Shown in pieces: positions 26,792 to 35,504 of a stretch of 40,299 nucleotides of DNA. Where the stretch lies: NCBI GenBank assembly GCA_027036735.1, contig JALWDU010000045.1:1-40299 (forward strand), read 5' to 3'. Within the stretch, counting starts at the first letter, position 1; each line of letters opens with the position of its first letter. The position numbers and the translations under genes are program-made. The notes below the pieces were generated by a model that worked only from the letters and a program-made list of their open reading frames with translations, was not told the DNA's origin and searched no databases. The DNA is from Aquificales bacterium (lineage in GTDB: Bacteria; Aquificota; Aquificia; Aquificales; QOAS01).

Positions 26792-26817
26792 GTTCTCCCC
26801 ATATCATTTTCCCCTTT

Positions 26818-28260
26818 ATGGAAAAACTCCTCTTCGAACTCTCCAAAAGGGGTAAGAGAGCCGTTTCCCTCCCCAAGTGCGACGTTGAGGAGGTAAACCC
26901 CGAAGAGGTCATTCCCGAAGAATACCTCCGAAAGGACATCGACCTACCCGAAGTCTCCCAATTGGAGGTGGTTAGGCACTTTACCCGCCTATCGCAGTTA
27001 AACTATTCGGTTGACACCAACTTTTACCCCCTCGGGTCTTGCACCATGAAATACAACCCGAGGGTGAACGAAACGGTCGCATCCCTTGAGGGTTTTGCGA
27101 ATATCCACCCCCTCCAAGAGGAGGAAACGGTTCAGGGTATCCTCGAGGCGGCATATCTCCTAAAGGAATACCTCAAGGAGCTCGGAGGCTTTGCCGATGT
27201 ATCCCTCCAACCGGCGGCGGGTGCCCACGGCGAGCTTTTGGGGCTTCTGCTGATAGCCGCCTACCACAGGGATAGGGGCAACACCCAAAAGGATACCGTC
27301 CTCATACCCGACAGCGCCCACGGGACGAACCCCGCCTCCGCCGCGATAGCCGGTTTTAAGGTTAGGACTGTAAAGAGCGACAAAAACGGGGAACTCGATT
27401 GGGAAGACTTTAAAAAGAAGTTGGACGACCGCGTAGCGGCTCTGATGATTACAAACCCCAACACCCTTGGGATTTTCGAGAGACGCATAAAGGACATGGC
27501 GGACGCCCTCCACGAAAGGGACGCGCTTCTGTATATGGACGGCGCGAACTTCAACGCCCTAGTGGGTAGGATGCGCCCCGGCGATTGGGGGGTGGATGTG
27601 ATGCACTTCAACCTACACAAGACCTTTTCCACACCCCACGGGGGCGGGGGTCCCGGAAGCGGTCCCGTCGGCGTGAGCGAAAGGCTAAAGCCCTACCTGC
27701 CCGTCCCCCAGGTGGAGTTCGACGGGGAGAGATACTACCTCAATTGGGATATACCCAAATCGGTCGGGAAACTCCTCGCCTTCTACGGACACGTGGCGGT
27801 ATGGGTGAGGGCGCTCGCCTACATACTCGCCTACGGAAGGGAGATTTACAGGGTAGCCGACCACGCGATTTTAAACGCCCGTTATCTCCGTAAGAAACTC
27901 GAAGGTCTCTTTAACGACCCCTACAAACACGTCCCCTGTATGCACGAATTTGTCCTTTCGGCTACAAACCTCAAGAAATACGGCGTCAAAGCCCTCGACG
28001 TGGCTAAGAGAATGCTCGACTTCGGCGTCCACCCGCCGACGATGTATTTCCCCCTAATAGTCCCCGAGGCTCTCATGATAGAACCGACCGAAACGGAGGA
28101 GAAGGAAACCCTCGACCGGTTCGCCGAAATATGCAAAACCATAGTGGAGGAGGCAAAAACCGACCCCCAAAAGGTGAAAAACGCACCCTATACCACCCCC
28201 GTGAGGAGGATAAAGGAAGCCGAAGCCAACAGAAAACCCATCTTGAGGTTTCCCAAATAA
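26818..28260 (+). CDS. gcvPB: Glycine dehydrogenase (decarboxylating) subunit 2
   Basis: YPLGSCTMKYNPRVNE; PDSAHGTNPASAAIAGF; MHFNLHKTFSTPHGGGGPGSGPVGV. Confidence 0.97.
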   Translation: MEKLLFELSKRGKRAVSLPKCDVEEVNPEEVIPEEYLRKDIDLPEVSQLEVVRHFTRLSQLNYSVDTNFYPLGSCTMKYNPRVNETVASLEGFANIHPLQEEETVQGILEAAYLLKEYLKELGGFADVSLQPAAGAHGELLGLLLIAAYHRDRGNTQKDTVLIPDSAHGTNPASAAIAGFKVRTVKSDKNGELDWEDFKKKLDDRVAALMITNPNTLGIFERRIKDMADALHERDALLYMDGANFNALVGRMRPGDWGVDVMHFNLHKTFSTPHGGGGPGSGPVGVSERLKPYLPVPQVEFDGERYYLNWDIPKSVGKLLAFYGHVAVWVRALAYILAYGREIYRVADHAILNARYLRKKLEGLFNDPYKHVPCMHEFVLSATNLKKYGVKALDVAKRMLDFGVHPPTMYFPLIVPEALMIEPTETEEKETLDRFAEICKTIVEEAKTDPQKVKNAPYTTPVRRIKEAEANRKPILRFPK

Positions 28261-28436
28261 TTCCCTCCCCTTTAAGGGCTTTTCTTTTCCCAAACCCTCA
28301 CCCGTTCCAAAATTGACACTCAACCCGTTAAAGCGGGATTTCCCTCCCCAACCCCTAAAAGTTTTTCTCAAAAAACCGACACCTTTTGAGGGAAAACAAG
28401 AGAAAAACAGACCTCTATAGGGAAAAGGCGAGTTTT

Positions 28437-29204
28437 TTATCCCTCGAGTGGTTTGGCAAGAACCTTTCCCAAACCCATAGTGGTCTTTCTGCCTATACCG
28501 CTCCAATTGGAGAAGTTTAGCAATATGGAAAACCACCTCCTGGCTTCCCTATCCCTCACCAACGAGAGGTTAAAAACCGCAAAACCCCTAAAGGCGGTCA
28601 GTTTCCCGCCGTTTGAAAACTCCACCTTTTGGGACTTTAGGGAAAAGGAGGAAACCTTTACGAGGTTGTAAAAGGGCCTTAGGTCTACCCCTACCGGTGT
28701 GGGGGAAAAGGCGTTCCACCTCTTTACGAGACCCTTAAACACCAACTCCGGAAGGGGAAAAGGGAGGTCTATATCGTTCCTCCTAAAGGTGGTCGGACTC
28801 AAAAATCTAACCAACCACCTTTGGGTTTCGAATGTGTCTTCTTTCAAACTTTGGTAGGTGGCGATATATTTCTCCCCAACGGGGAGTATTGAAAGGTCGG
28901 TTATTCCCACCCCTCCCAAAAAGAGGTCTTCCTTATCCCCCAAAATTATCCCCGATAGGAGTTTGGCTAAAAGTTTTTCCTCCAAGAGGTTGATTTCGAG
29001 GTGCAGAACCTCCGTAGGTTTCTCCCCGAACATCTCCCCACAGCTTAGGGAGTAGGGTTTAACGTTCCCATAACGGGTGTGAAGTTCCTCCGCAAGCTCC
29101 CCGCCGAGGAGTTTGAAAAAAAGCCCGTGGAGGGTGTCCGGTTTTATCTCCCTCCCTCTTATGGGTTTTTCCAATTTCAAGCGCAAAACCACCTTTGAGG
29201 GCAT
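28437..29204 (-). CDS. cas6: CRISPR-associated endoribonuclease Cas6 family
   Basis: RAMP-like organisation: FLSPTTFRRND, and C-terminal glycine-rich ILLNFSNWSGIGRKTTMGLGKV typical of Cas6. Confidence 0.8.
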   Translation of the reverse strand: MPSKVVLRLKLEKPIRGREIKPDTLHGLFFKLLGGELAEELHTRYGNVKPYSLSCGEMFGEKPTEVLHLEINLLEEKLLAKLLSGIILGDKEDLFLGGVGITDLSILPVGEKYIATYQSLKEDTFETQRWLVRFLSPTTFRRNDIDLPFPLPELVFKGLVKRWNAFSPTPVGVDLRPFYNLVKVSSFSLKSQKVEFSNGGKLTAFRGFAVFNLSLVRDREARRWFSILLNFSNWSGIGRKTTMGLGKVLAKPLEG

Positions 29205-29218
29205 TTTTATTTCCCACT

Positions 29219-29650
29219 TTAGGCGGAATGTTTGTTTTTCAACTCCCCCAAAAGGGTTAAGACCTTTTCCTCAATCCTTTTAAAGGTCTCCTCAAAAGCC
29301 CCCTTTCGGGTTTGGTAATCCCCCTCCACCTTTGCGGGGTCGGGCAAAGCCCAAGATACCACTTTTGCATCGGGAATATAAGGGCATTCCTCCTCCTCGC
29401 AGAGGACAAAGACCAAATCGAGTTCCCGCAAAGGGATTTCGTTTAAATGTTTAGACCTCAAATTGGAGGTGTCTATTCCTTTTTCCTCCAGAACTTCTAA
29501 AGCCAAAGGGTGAACGTATCCGCTCGGCTTGGAACCCGCCGAATAGAATTTAATCCCCTCCAAACCGAGACGCTTTGCGTGATGGCGCGCCAGCGCTTCG
29601 GCAATCTGACTGCGAGCCGAATTTCCCACGCAGATAAAGGCGATTTTCAT
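29219..29650 (-). CDS. ArsC-like low-molecular-weight protein tyrosine phosphatase
   Basis: CVGNSARSQIAEALARHH P-loop (CX5RS); FVLCEEEECPYIPDAKVVSWALPDPAK. Confidence 0.93.
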   Translation of the reverse strand: MKIAFICVGNSARSQIAEALARHHAKRLGLEGIKFYSAGSKPSGYVHPLALEVLEEKGIDTSNLRSKHLNEIPLRELDLVFVLCEEEECPYIPDAKVVSWALPDPAKVEGDYQTRKGAFEETFKRIEEKVLTLLGELKNKHSA

Positions 29651-29673
29651 TAAGTCTCTATTAAAGGTATAAG

Positions 29674-29690
29674 CCCGCGCGAAGCGCGGG
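29674..29690. other. GAA-triloop hairpin in a divergent intergenic region (arsC-like / holB)
   Basis: CCCGCGC-GAA-GCGCGGG, 7-bp perfect stem. Confidence 0.7.
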
Positions 29691-29709
29691 GGTTTAATTT
29701 AATTTGGGT

Positions 29710-30687
29710 ATGCTGACGGTCGGACACGGGAGGCAAAAGCGCTTCCTCGAAAAATCCCACCTCCAGGGAAGGGTCGCCTCCGCCTACGCCTTCATAGGGC
29801 GGGAGGGGATAGGGAAGAGGCTCCTCGCCCTCGAATTCGCCCGCGGACTGCTATGCAAAAACTACCAACCCTTTGGGTGTGGGGAGTGCAAAAGTTGCCG
29901 TTTGGTGGATAACTTTATAAAGTCCCTCCGCGAGGGGGAGACCGATAAATTCGCCTACCACACCACCGACGAGGGGGGAAAAAAGCACTTTGCCTTCCTC
30001 ATAGGGGAACACCCCGACCTAATCCTCGTCCCACCCGACGGAAACCAGATAAAGATAGACCAAATTAGGGAACTCCAGGAGTATGTCGCCCTAAAACCCA
30101 CGGGGAGGCATAAAGTTGTAATAATCGACGACGCGGGGAAGATGAACCCCCAAGCCCAAAATGCGTTACTCAAAACCCTCGAAGAACCACCCCAAGGGGT
30201 TGTCTTTATCCTAATAGCCACCAATAGGGGCGAACTTCTCCCGACCATCCTCTCGAGGTGTCAGGTGGTCGAATTCCAACCCCTAAAGAGGGAGGAGGTC
30301 GAAAAGGTTCTCACCTCGGTGGGTAGGGATATACCCCAGACCCTCCGAGAGTTGGCGAAATCGAAGGGGAGCCTTGCGGTGCTAAGGCTAACCGAGGAGG
30401 GGGAGGCGGTCGGCGAAATGCTGGCGCTCCTAGGCGACCCGAAGGCGCTCACCTACGGGCAAATAATCGACCTCTCGGAGGAGTTCGAAAAACTCCCCAC
30501 CGAGGTAAGGGAAACCTTCCTAAACCTCTTGGAGGAGCTTCTGACCGACAAACTCCTAAGGGGTGAGATAGATACGAAAACCTTTGAGGGTGCGAGCCGC
30601 TATATCTCCGAAACCAAAAGGGGTCTAAAGAGGGGAATAAAACCCAAATTGGCGATGGAGAATATCCTCCTAACCCTAAAGGGTTAG
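29710..30687 (+). CDS. holB: DNA polymerase III delta' subunit
   Basis: AYAFIGREGIGKRLLALEFARGLLC; CGECKSC zinc motif; VVIIDDAGKMNPQAQNALLKTLEEPP; LLPTILSRCQVVEF. ATG at 29710 preferred over TTG 29704. Confidence 0.93.
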   Translation: MLTVGHGRQKRFLEKSHLQGRVASAYAFIGREGIGKRLLALEFARGLLCKNYQPFGCGECKSCRLVDNFIKSLREGETDKFAYHTTDEGGKKHFAFLIGEHPDLILVPPDGNQIKIDQIRELQEYVALKPTGRHKVVIIDDAGKMNPQAQNALLKTLEEPPQGVVFILIATNRGELLPTILSRCQVVEFQPLKREEVEKVLTSVGRDIPQTLRELAKSKGSLAVLRLTEEGEAVGEMLALLGDPKALTYGQIIDLSEEFEKLPTEVRETFLNLLEELLTDKLLRGEIDTKTFEGASRYISETKRGLKRGIKPKLAMENILLTLKG

Positions 30688-31046
30688 CCGCCGAAAATCA
30701 TCTCTCCCAAATGTTCCACCTCCTCTATTCCCAACCGCCTTAGGTATTCCCTAAAGCTCCCGTCCACCTCTATGTTGTATCTCTTTAAAACCTCCGAGAG
30801 TTTCTTAAAAATCTTCTCCCCCTGCTTGTCGATATCGGTGAGGAGAACAACCTTTTCCGTTTCGGGTGGAAGCTCCTCGACGAGGTCAAAGTAATTCTTC
30901 CCCGACAGGGTATAGACATTTTTTATCCCAAACCTCTTTAGGACAAAAAAGTCCCTCTTACCCTCCACGAGGACGGGGTATTTTTCCGAAACCTCCCTCA
31001 GGCGGGTAACAAATTCCTTGAAAATCTCCCTTTGAGGGTTCTCCAT
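30684..31046 (-). CDS. Small TOPRIM-domain protein
   Basis: YPVLVEGKRDFFVLKRFGIKNVYTLSGKNY...KVVLLTDIDKQGEKIFKKLSEVL: TOPRIM E and DxD motifs; resembles archaeal UPF0292-type proteins. Confidence 0.82.
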   Translation of the reverse strand: MENPQREIFKEFVTRLREVSEKYPVLVEGKRDFFVLKRFGIKNVYTLSGKNYFDLVEELPPETEKVVLLTDIDKQGEKIFKKLSEVLKRYNIEVDGSFREYLRRLGIEEVEHLGEMIFGG

Positions 31047-31056
31047 ACCGAAAAAT

Positions 31057-32091
31057 TTACCCCTTTAGGTATCGCTTTACCCTCTCACCTATGCGGGTCA
31101 TTATCTCGTAGGGGATGGTCCCGCATAGGGTTGCCAGGTCGGAGAATTTCCGCCGACCGTTAACTATCTCTACGTATTCCCCTACGCGGGGTTTTACATT
31201 TCCGAAAACCACCGCGGTTAAATCCATCGTTATATTTCCCGCAACGGGGTAGGGTTTGCCCCTGTAATAGACCACCGCACGGTTCGATAGGCACCTCATA
31301 AACCCGTCGGCGTAGCCAAAGGATATAACCCCCACATAGGAGGGTTTTTTCAGCCTATACCTGCACCCGTAGGAGATGCAGCTTCCCTTCGGCAGTCGGC
31401 GGACTTCCAAAATCCTCGCCCCTATGCGGGAGGGAAATTTCAGCTTTAAAACCCCTTTGAGGTCTCTGCTTCCGTATTCCCCGTATAGGGATAGTCCAAC
31501 CCTAACCAAATTGGCGAAGGGAACCTTATAGGAGAGCCCCGCGCTGTTTTGGAGGTGGACGTATTTAACCCTAAGGGGTCTTACGAGTTTCCTAAAAACC
31601 TCTATCTGTTTGAGGGTGAAATGTCTATCCACCTCCGCCGACGGAAAGTGGGTCATAACCCCCTGCGGTGGAAAAACCCTTAAAAGCCCGTAAGGGGGTT
31701 TTAAAAATCCGAGCCTCCCCATACCGGTGTCCACGTTGAGGTGGTAGGGAATTCTATTCCTCACCGCGAGGAGGAGTTGCCGCCTATCGGACACCACGGG
31801 GGTTAGTCCGTATTTTTCCACCAAGGGGAGTTCCTCCTTAAAAAATCCCGACAAGAGGAGTATCGGTTTTTTCACCCCTAAAAGGCGGAGTTTTTTCCCC
31901 TCCTCCGGTGTGGCTACCGCCAAAAATTCGACCTCCTCGAGGCGGTCAAAGAGCGGGGCGACGAGGTGGGCGCCGTGCCCGTAGGCGTTGGCTTTTACAA
32001 CCGCAATAATTCTTTTCCCCGCGAAGCGGGCTATTTCTCTTACGTTTGAAACCAGAGCGTTGGCGTCTATCTCCCAAAAGGCGCGGGGCAT
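31057..32091 (-). CDS. alr: Alanine racemase
   Basis: AVVKANAYGHGA; LNVDTGMGRLGF; HLQNSAGLSY; VAGNITMDLTAV. Confidence 0.96.
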   Translation of the reverse strand: MPRAFWEIDANALVSNVREIARFAGKRIIAVVKANAYGHGAHLVAPLFDRLEEVEFLAVATPEEGKKLRLLGVKKPILLLSGFFKEELPLVEKYGLTPVVSDRRQLLLAVRNRIPYHLNVDTGMGRLGFLKPPYGLLRVFPPQGVMTHFPSAEVDRHFTLKQIEVFRKLVRPLRVKYVHLQNSAGLSYKVPFANLVRVGLSLYGEYGSRDLKGVLKLKFPSRIGARILEVRRLPKGSCISYGCRYRLKKPSYVGVISFGYADGFMRCLSNRAVVYYRGKPYPVAGNITMDLTAVVFGNVKPRVGEYVEIVNGRRKFSDLATLCGTIPYEIMTRIGERVKRYLKG

Positions 32092-32109
32092 AGCTCGAAA
32101 AACTAAAGA

Positions 32110-32787
32110 TTAAAGCAACCCCTCCGCTTTGAAGGAGTAATATCCGCCCTCCCCCAGGATTACGTGGTCTAAGAGTTCCAAACCGAGGAGCTCGGCACCT
32201 TCCCTAACGCGGTCGGTGAATTCGATATCCTCCGCCGAGGGTTCGGGTGAGCCGTCGGGGTGGTTGTGGACGAGTATAAAGAAATAGCCCCCGTTTGCCA
32301 CAACGGGGTGCAAGACCTCCCTCGGGGGTGCGTATACCGCATTTAGGTGTCCCAGGGCTACCAAATCGACCGAAAGGAGTCTCTGCGAACCGCTAAGGGT
32401 GAGGACGAACAGGTGTTCCTTCCTCCCCTTTATGAGGGGTCTAACTATCTCCTCCACCTGCGAGGGGGAGGTTATTTTCGGTTTCTCCCCCTTTTGGTTT
32501 CTCCTGCATAGTTCCAAAACCGCCTTTACGGTCAGAGCCTTAACCCTACCCACACCGGGGATTTTCGAAAGCTCTTCCAACCCCATTTGGGCGAGTTTCT
32601 CGAAACCCAACTCCGCGAGGGTTTCCCCAATCTCCAACACGCTAAACCCCTTTGTGCCGCTACCCAGTATTACCGCCCACAGCTCCCCCTCGGTGAGCCT
32701 TTCGGAGCCTAACTTCTGAAGTTTCTCCCTCGGCAGTAGTTCCTTCGGAAACTCCCTTACCGGTTTCGGCTTTTTTCTATAAACCAT
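32110..32787 (-). CDS. radC: RadC family JAB1/MPN-domain protein
   Basis: PREKLQKLGSERLTEGELWAVILGSGTKG; LVHNHPDGSPEPSAEDIEFTDRV; LLDHVILGEGGYYSF. Confidence 0.96.
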   Translation of the reverse strand: MVYRKKPKPVREFPKELLPREKLQKLGSERLTEGELWAVILGSGTKGFSVLEIGETLAELGFEKLAQMGLEELSKIPGVGRVKALTVKAVLELCRRNQKGEKPKITSPSQVEEIVRPLIKGRKEHLFVLTLSGSQRLLSVDLVALGHLNAVYAPPREVLHPVVANGGYFFILVHNHPDGSPEPSAEDIEFTDRVREGAELLGLELLDHVILGEGGYYSFKAEGLL

Positions 32788-32820
32788 TTGTAGGAATAGA
32801 GTTTTTCATAAATACCTTAC

Positions 32821-33015
32821 GGGTTTGTTTTTTTTGTGAAAACCCACCCGATGGAGTGCTCGGAAATTACCCCCCCTTCTGTGCAATCCTCTAAAATCCA
32901 CTAATGGTGGAAGGATTTGGATATTTACCCTCCAAGGGGGGGATTTGAAACCTCAACCGTTAAATCCTGCACAAATTGGGTTTCCCCTATCCCGGAACTC
33001 CCCCATTTTAGAGGA
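32821..33015. other. Highly structured intergenic region (candidate ncRNA/leader)
   Basis: 11-bp perfect inverted repeat TCCTCTAAAAT (32887-32897)/ATTTTAGAGGA (33005-33015), CCCCCCCTT (32870-32878)/AAGGGGGGG (32934-32942), AAATCC (32894-32899)/GGATTT (32913-32918), TGTGCA (32880-32885)/TGCACA (32968-32973). Confidence 0.4.
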
Positions 33016-33030
33016 GGTGTTACAAATTCC

Positions 33031-34080
33031 TTAAAACCCCTCAAGTAGCGCAAACAGACATATACCCATTACGAGGAAAAGGAGGTTTAACGACCAAAAT
33101 AGGAACCAAAAAATCCCCCTATCCAACCCGCTTTTGAGGTAAAGCCTTATTCCAATCAGATTTGCGAGGGAGGCTACGGGCGTTCCAAAACCCCCCACGT
33201 TGGAGCCCAGAAGTAGGGGTTTCCAAAGGGGGGTGAGCTTAGCCAGTATCACCGCAACGGGGACGTTGCTCACAACCTGCGAGAGGAGAACGCTCCCCAT
33301 AAACACTCCAAAGGGTGAGGGGGAAAGGAGTTCCACCTTAATAAGGGAGGAAAAGGCAAAAAACACCAAAAAGGTTAAAAGCAGGTTGCAATCGACCCTT
33401 AAGGTCTCCCAATAAAGAAGTCCCACGAGCGGAACGGCAATCAGACCCCACAGGGGAAGTATCTTGAAGAAAACCCCCAAAAAGAGGAAAAAAGCAACCG
33501 TAGAGACCAAAAGGGGGCGAAGGTTTAAAACAAAACCGCCCTTTGGAGACTCCGCCTTTCCCATACCCCGAGGGGCTAATATCGATAAAAAGACCAATAG
33601 GGGTAAAAACAGGGGAACCACCGCCGAGAGGAAATCCCTCAAGGTTAGCCCGTAGTGGTGGACGAGGTAGATATTTTGCGGGTTGCCGAAGGGTGAGAGC
33701 GCCGAACCGATGTTGGCGGCGAGTATCTCCAAAACCACCAATAGGGGTATAAGACCTCTGTTCCTCTTCAGGAGCAGGGTAACGGGGACGACCGTCAGGA
33801 GTGCGGCGTCGTTGGTGACAAACATAGAGAGGACGGCGGTATAGAGCACCAAAAGGGTGGGAAAGGGTTTAAAGTCCTCCAATCGGAGCGCCAAAAACTC
33901 CAAAACCCCCGAAAGTTCGAAACCTTTCACCGCCACCAAAAGGGTAAACAGGAGTGCGAGAACCCTCCACTCGTCGGGTGAAATTCTGGGAGGTTCCCCC
34001 CGCCAAAGGGAGAGTGCGACGGTGCCGACCGCAAAGAGGAGCAGGAAAAACTCCCTTAGCAGAAACGAGCGGAGGGACAT
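33031..34080 (-). CDS. ArsB/SLC13-family anion (or Na+/H+) transporter
   Basis: Multi-TM; VTNDAALLTVVPVTLLL and NIGSALSPFGNPQNIYL; LGSNVGGFGTPVASLANLIG repeats typical of the IT superfamily. Confidence 0.85.
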   Translation of the reverse strand: MSLRSFLLREFFLLLFAVGTVALSLWRGEPPRISPDEWRVLALLFTLLVAVKGFELSGVLEFLALRLEDFKPFPTLLVLYTAVLSMFVTNDAALLTVVPVTLLLKRNRGLIPLLVVLEILAANIGSALSPFGNPQNIYLVHHYGLTLRDFLSAVVPLFLPLLVFLSILAPRGMGKAESPKGGFVLNLRPLLVSTVAFFLFLGVFFKILPLWGLIAVPLVGLLYWETLRVDCNLLLTFLVFFAFSSLIKVELLSPSPFGVFMGSVLLSQVVSNVPVAVILAKLTPLWKPLLLGSNVGGFGTPVASLANLIGIRLYLKSGLDRGIFWFLFWSLNLLFLVMGICLFALLEGF

Positions 34081-34199
34081 AAAGTTAGAAATTACTAACA
34101 TTTGGAGGAAAAACTATTTCTTTCTGCCAAAGGTTGGGACTCACGATACTCCGAACAAAGGTTTTTTAAATCAAAATTTCAAATTGGGAGGTCGAAAAT

Positions 34200-34472
34200 A
34201 TGGCTACGGCTATGGAATTGGAAGTTGCAAAAGATACATTTGAGAAGGAGTTTCCCAATGTTGAAGAAAAGCTTTCCAAACAACTAGCCACAAAGGAGGA
34301 CATTTATAAAGTCAAAGAGGAACTTTTTCAGGCAAAGGAGGAGTTAAAACGGGACATTAACAGAATCGAAAAGGAACTTTTAACCGTAAAAATTCTCCTA
34401 TGGGTGGTAGTTGTGCTTACAGCCGCCTCTTTCTTTCCCCAACTTCTCCATCTGCTACGCTTTATTAAATAA
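34200..34472 (+). CDS. Small coiled-coil protein with C-terminal TM (DUF1640-like)
   Basis: 90 aa; LATKEDIYKVKEELFQAKEELKRDINRIEKELLTVKILLWVVVVLTAASFF. Confidence 0.7.
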   Translation: MATAMELEVAKDTFEKEFPNVEEKLSKQLATKEDIYKVKEELFQAKEELKRDINRIEKELLTVKILLWVVVVLTAASFFPQLLHLLRFIK

Positions 34473-34493
34473 CTTTAAAAAATTTGGAAAATC

Positions 34494-34512
34494 CCCGCCG
34501 CGAAGCGGCGGG
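34494..34512. terminator. Bidirectional terminator, GAA triloop, convergent genes
   Basis: CCCGCCGC-GAA-GCGGCGGG (8 bp), followed by CTTCTTTGTCTTT; lies between a + gene end (34472) and a - gene end (34524). Confidence 0.7.
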
Positions 34513-34523
34513 CTTCTTTGTCT

Positions 34524-35390
34524 TTAGTGGGAGGCATTAACGGAAATTTTGTCGACGGGAATTATGTGGAAGGCGAGCCCCGACTGTTTGGCGTCGTAAC
34601 CGAGGGCGTAGGCGAGCAGTTCGGGCAGATAAATGGAGGGAACTTTATCCTCTGTGGGAGCCATATCCTGGTAGATATCCTGCGCCTTGAAGCAGAGCGG
34701 ACAGGGAGTGACGAGCATTTCCGCCCCCGCCCTTTTTGCCCCTTGGGGGGCTTTTACCACCTTTTTGAGGGCTATATCCTTGTTGGTGTAAAAGGAGTGG
34801 TATCCGCAACAGACGTCGCTACCCTCGTAGTCCTTAACCGGTTCCGCCCCGAGGGCTTCGATTAATTCCTCCAACCCTTGGGGGTTTTCGCTGTCGACCA
34901 CCGCCACCTCTTTGGGATACTTGATATGACACCCGTAGTAGGTCGCTATCTTCCAACCCTTTAGGGGTCTCCTTACCCTCTCCCTAATGGTGTCGATACC
35001 TACCTCCTCAACGAGGTAGGGGAGAATGTGCCATATCTTTGCGGTTCCTTTATATTCGAGTCCCTCCTCGGCGAGGAGTTTGTTTATCTCCTCCCTGAGT
35101 TCGGGGTCGCTATCCAACGCGTGTTTGGTCTTTGCCAGAACCATATAGCAGGTGTTGCAGGAAACGAGCAGGTCGAGACCTTCCTTCTCGGCGAGGGCTA
35201 TATTCCTGGCATTTATCGAATAAACCAAAAAGCGGTTGCTCTCCTCTATTGTGTTTCCGCCGCAACAGGTAGTCCTCTCGAGGAGCTTTATGTCAACGCC
35301 CAAGTCGGCGAATACCTTTTTTAGGGTATCGAACATATGGGCGTCGGGACCCTGAAAACAGCACCCCTGATAGAAACCTATCGTTTTCAT
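34524..35390 (-). CDS. HdrB/SdhE-like CCG-domain protein
   Basis: Two CCG cysteine clusters: TCCGGNTIEESNR...SCNTCY and DVCCGYHSF...TPCPLCF. Confidence 0.9.
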   Translation of the reverse strand: MKTIGFYQGCCFQGPDAHMFDTLKKVFADLGVDIKLLERTTCCGGNTIEESNRFLVYSINARNIALAEKEGLDLLVSCNTCYMVLAKTKHALDSDPELREEINKLLAEEGLEYKGTAKIWHILPYLVEEVGIDTIRERVRRPLKGWKIATYYGCHIKYPKEVAVVDSENPQGLEELIEALGAEPVKDYEGSDVCCGYHSFYTNKDIALKKVVKAPQGAKRAGAEMLVTPCPLCFKAQDIYQDMAPTEDKVPSIYLPELLAYALGYDAKQSGLAFHIIPVDKISVNASH

Positions 35391-35504
35391 AACAAAACCC
35401 TCCTTGGGTTGGTGTTTGATGGTTCCCCTGCGGTGGAACCCCTTACCTCTTTAATACCTCCTATAGGTCTGCAAATGCAAGGGCTAACCCCATAGGGGTG
35501 GTTA

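Noticed and set aside
28261-28436. Possible CRISPR array next to cas6
   Set aside because: Read by eye: no regularly spaced direct repeats, only short terminator-like hairpins (e.g. CCCG/CGGG near 28324-28337, CTCAAAA/TTTTGAG at 28367-28390).
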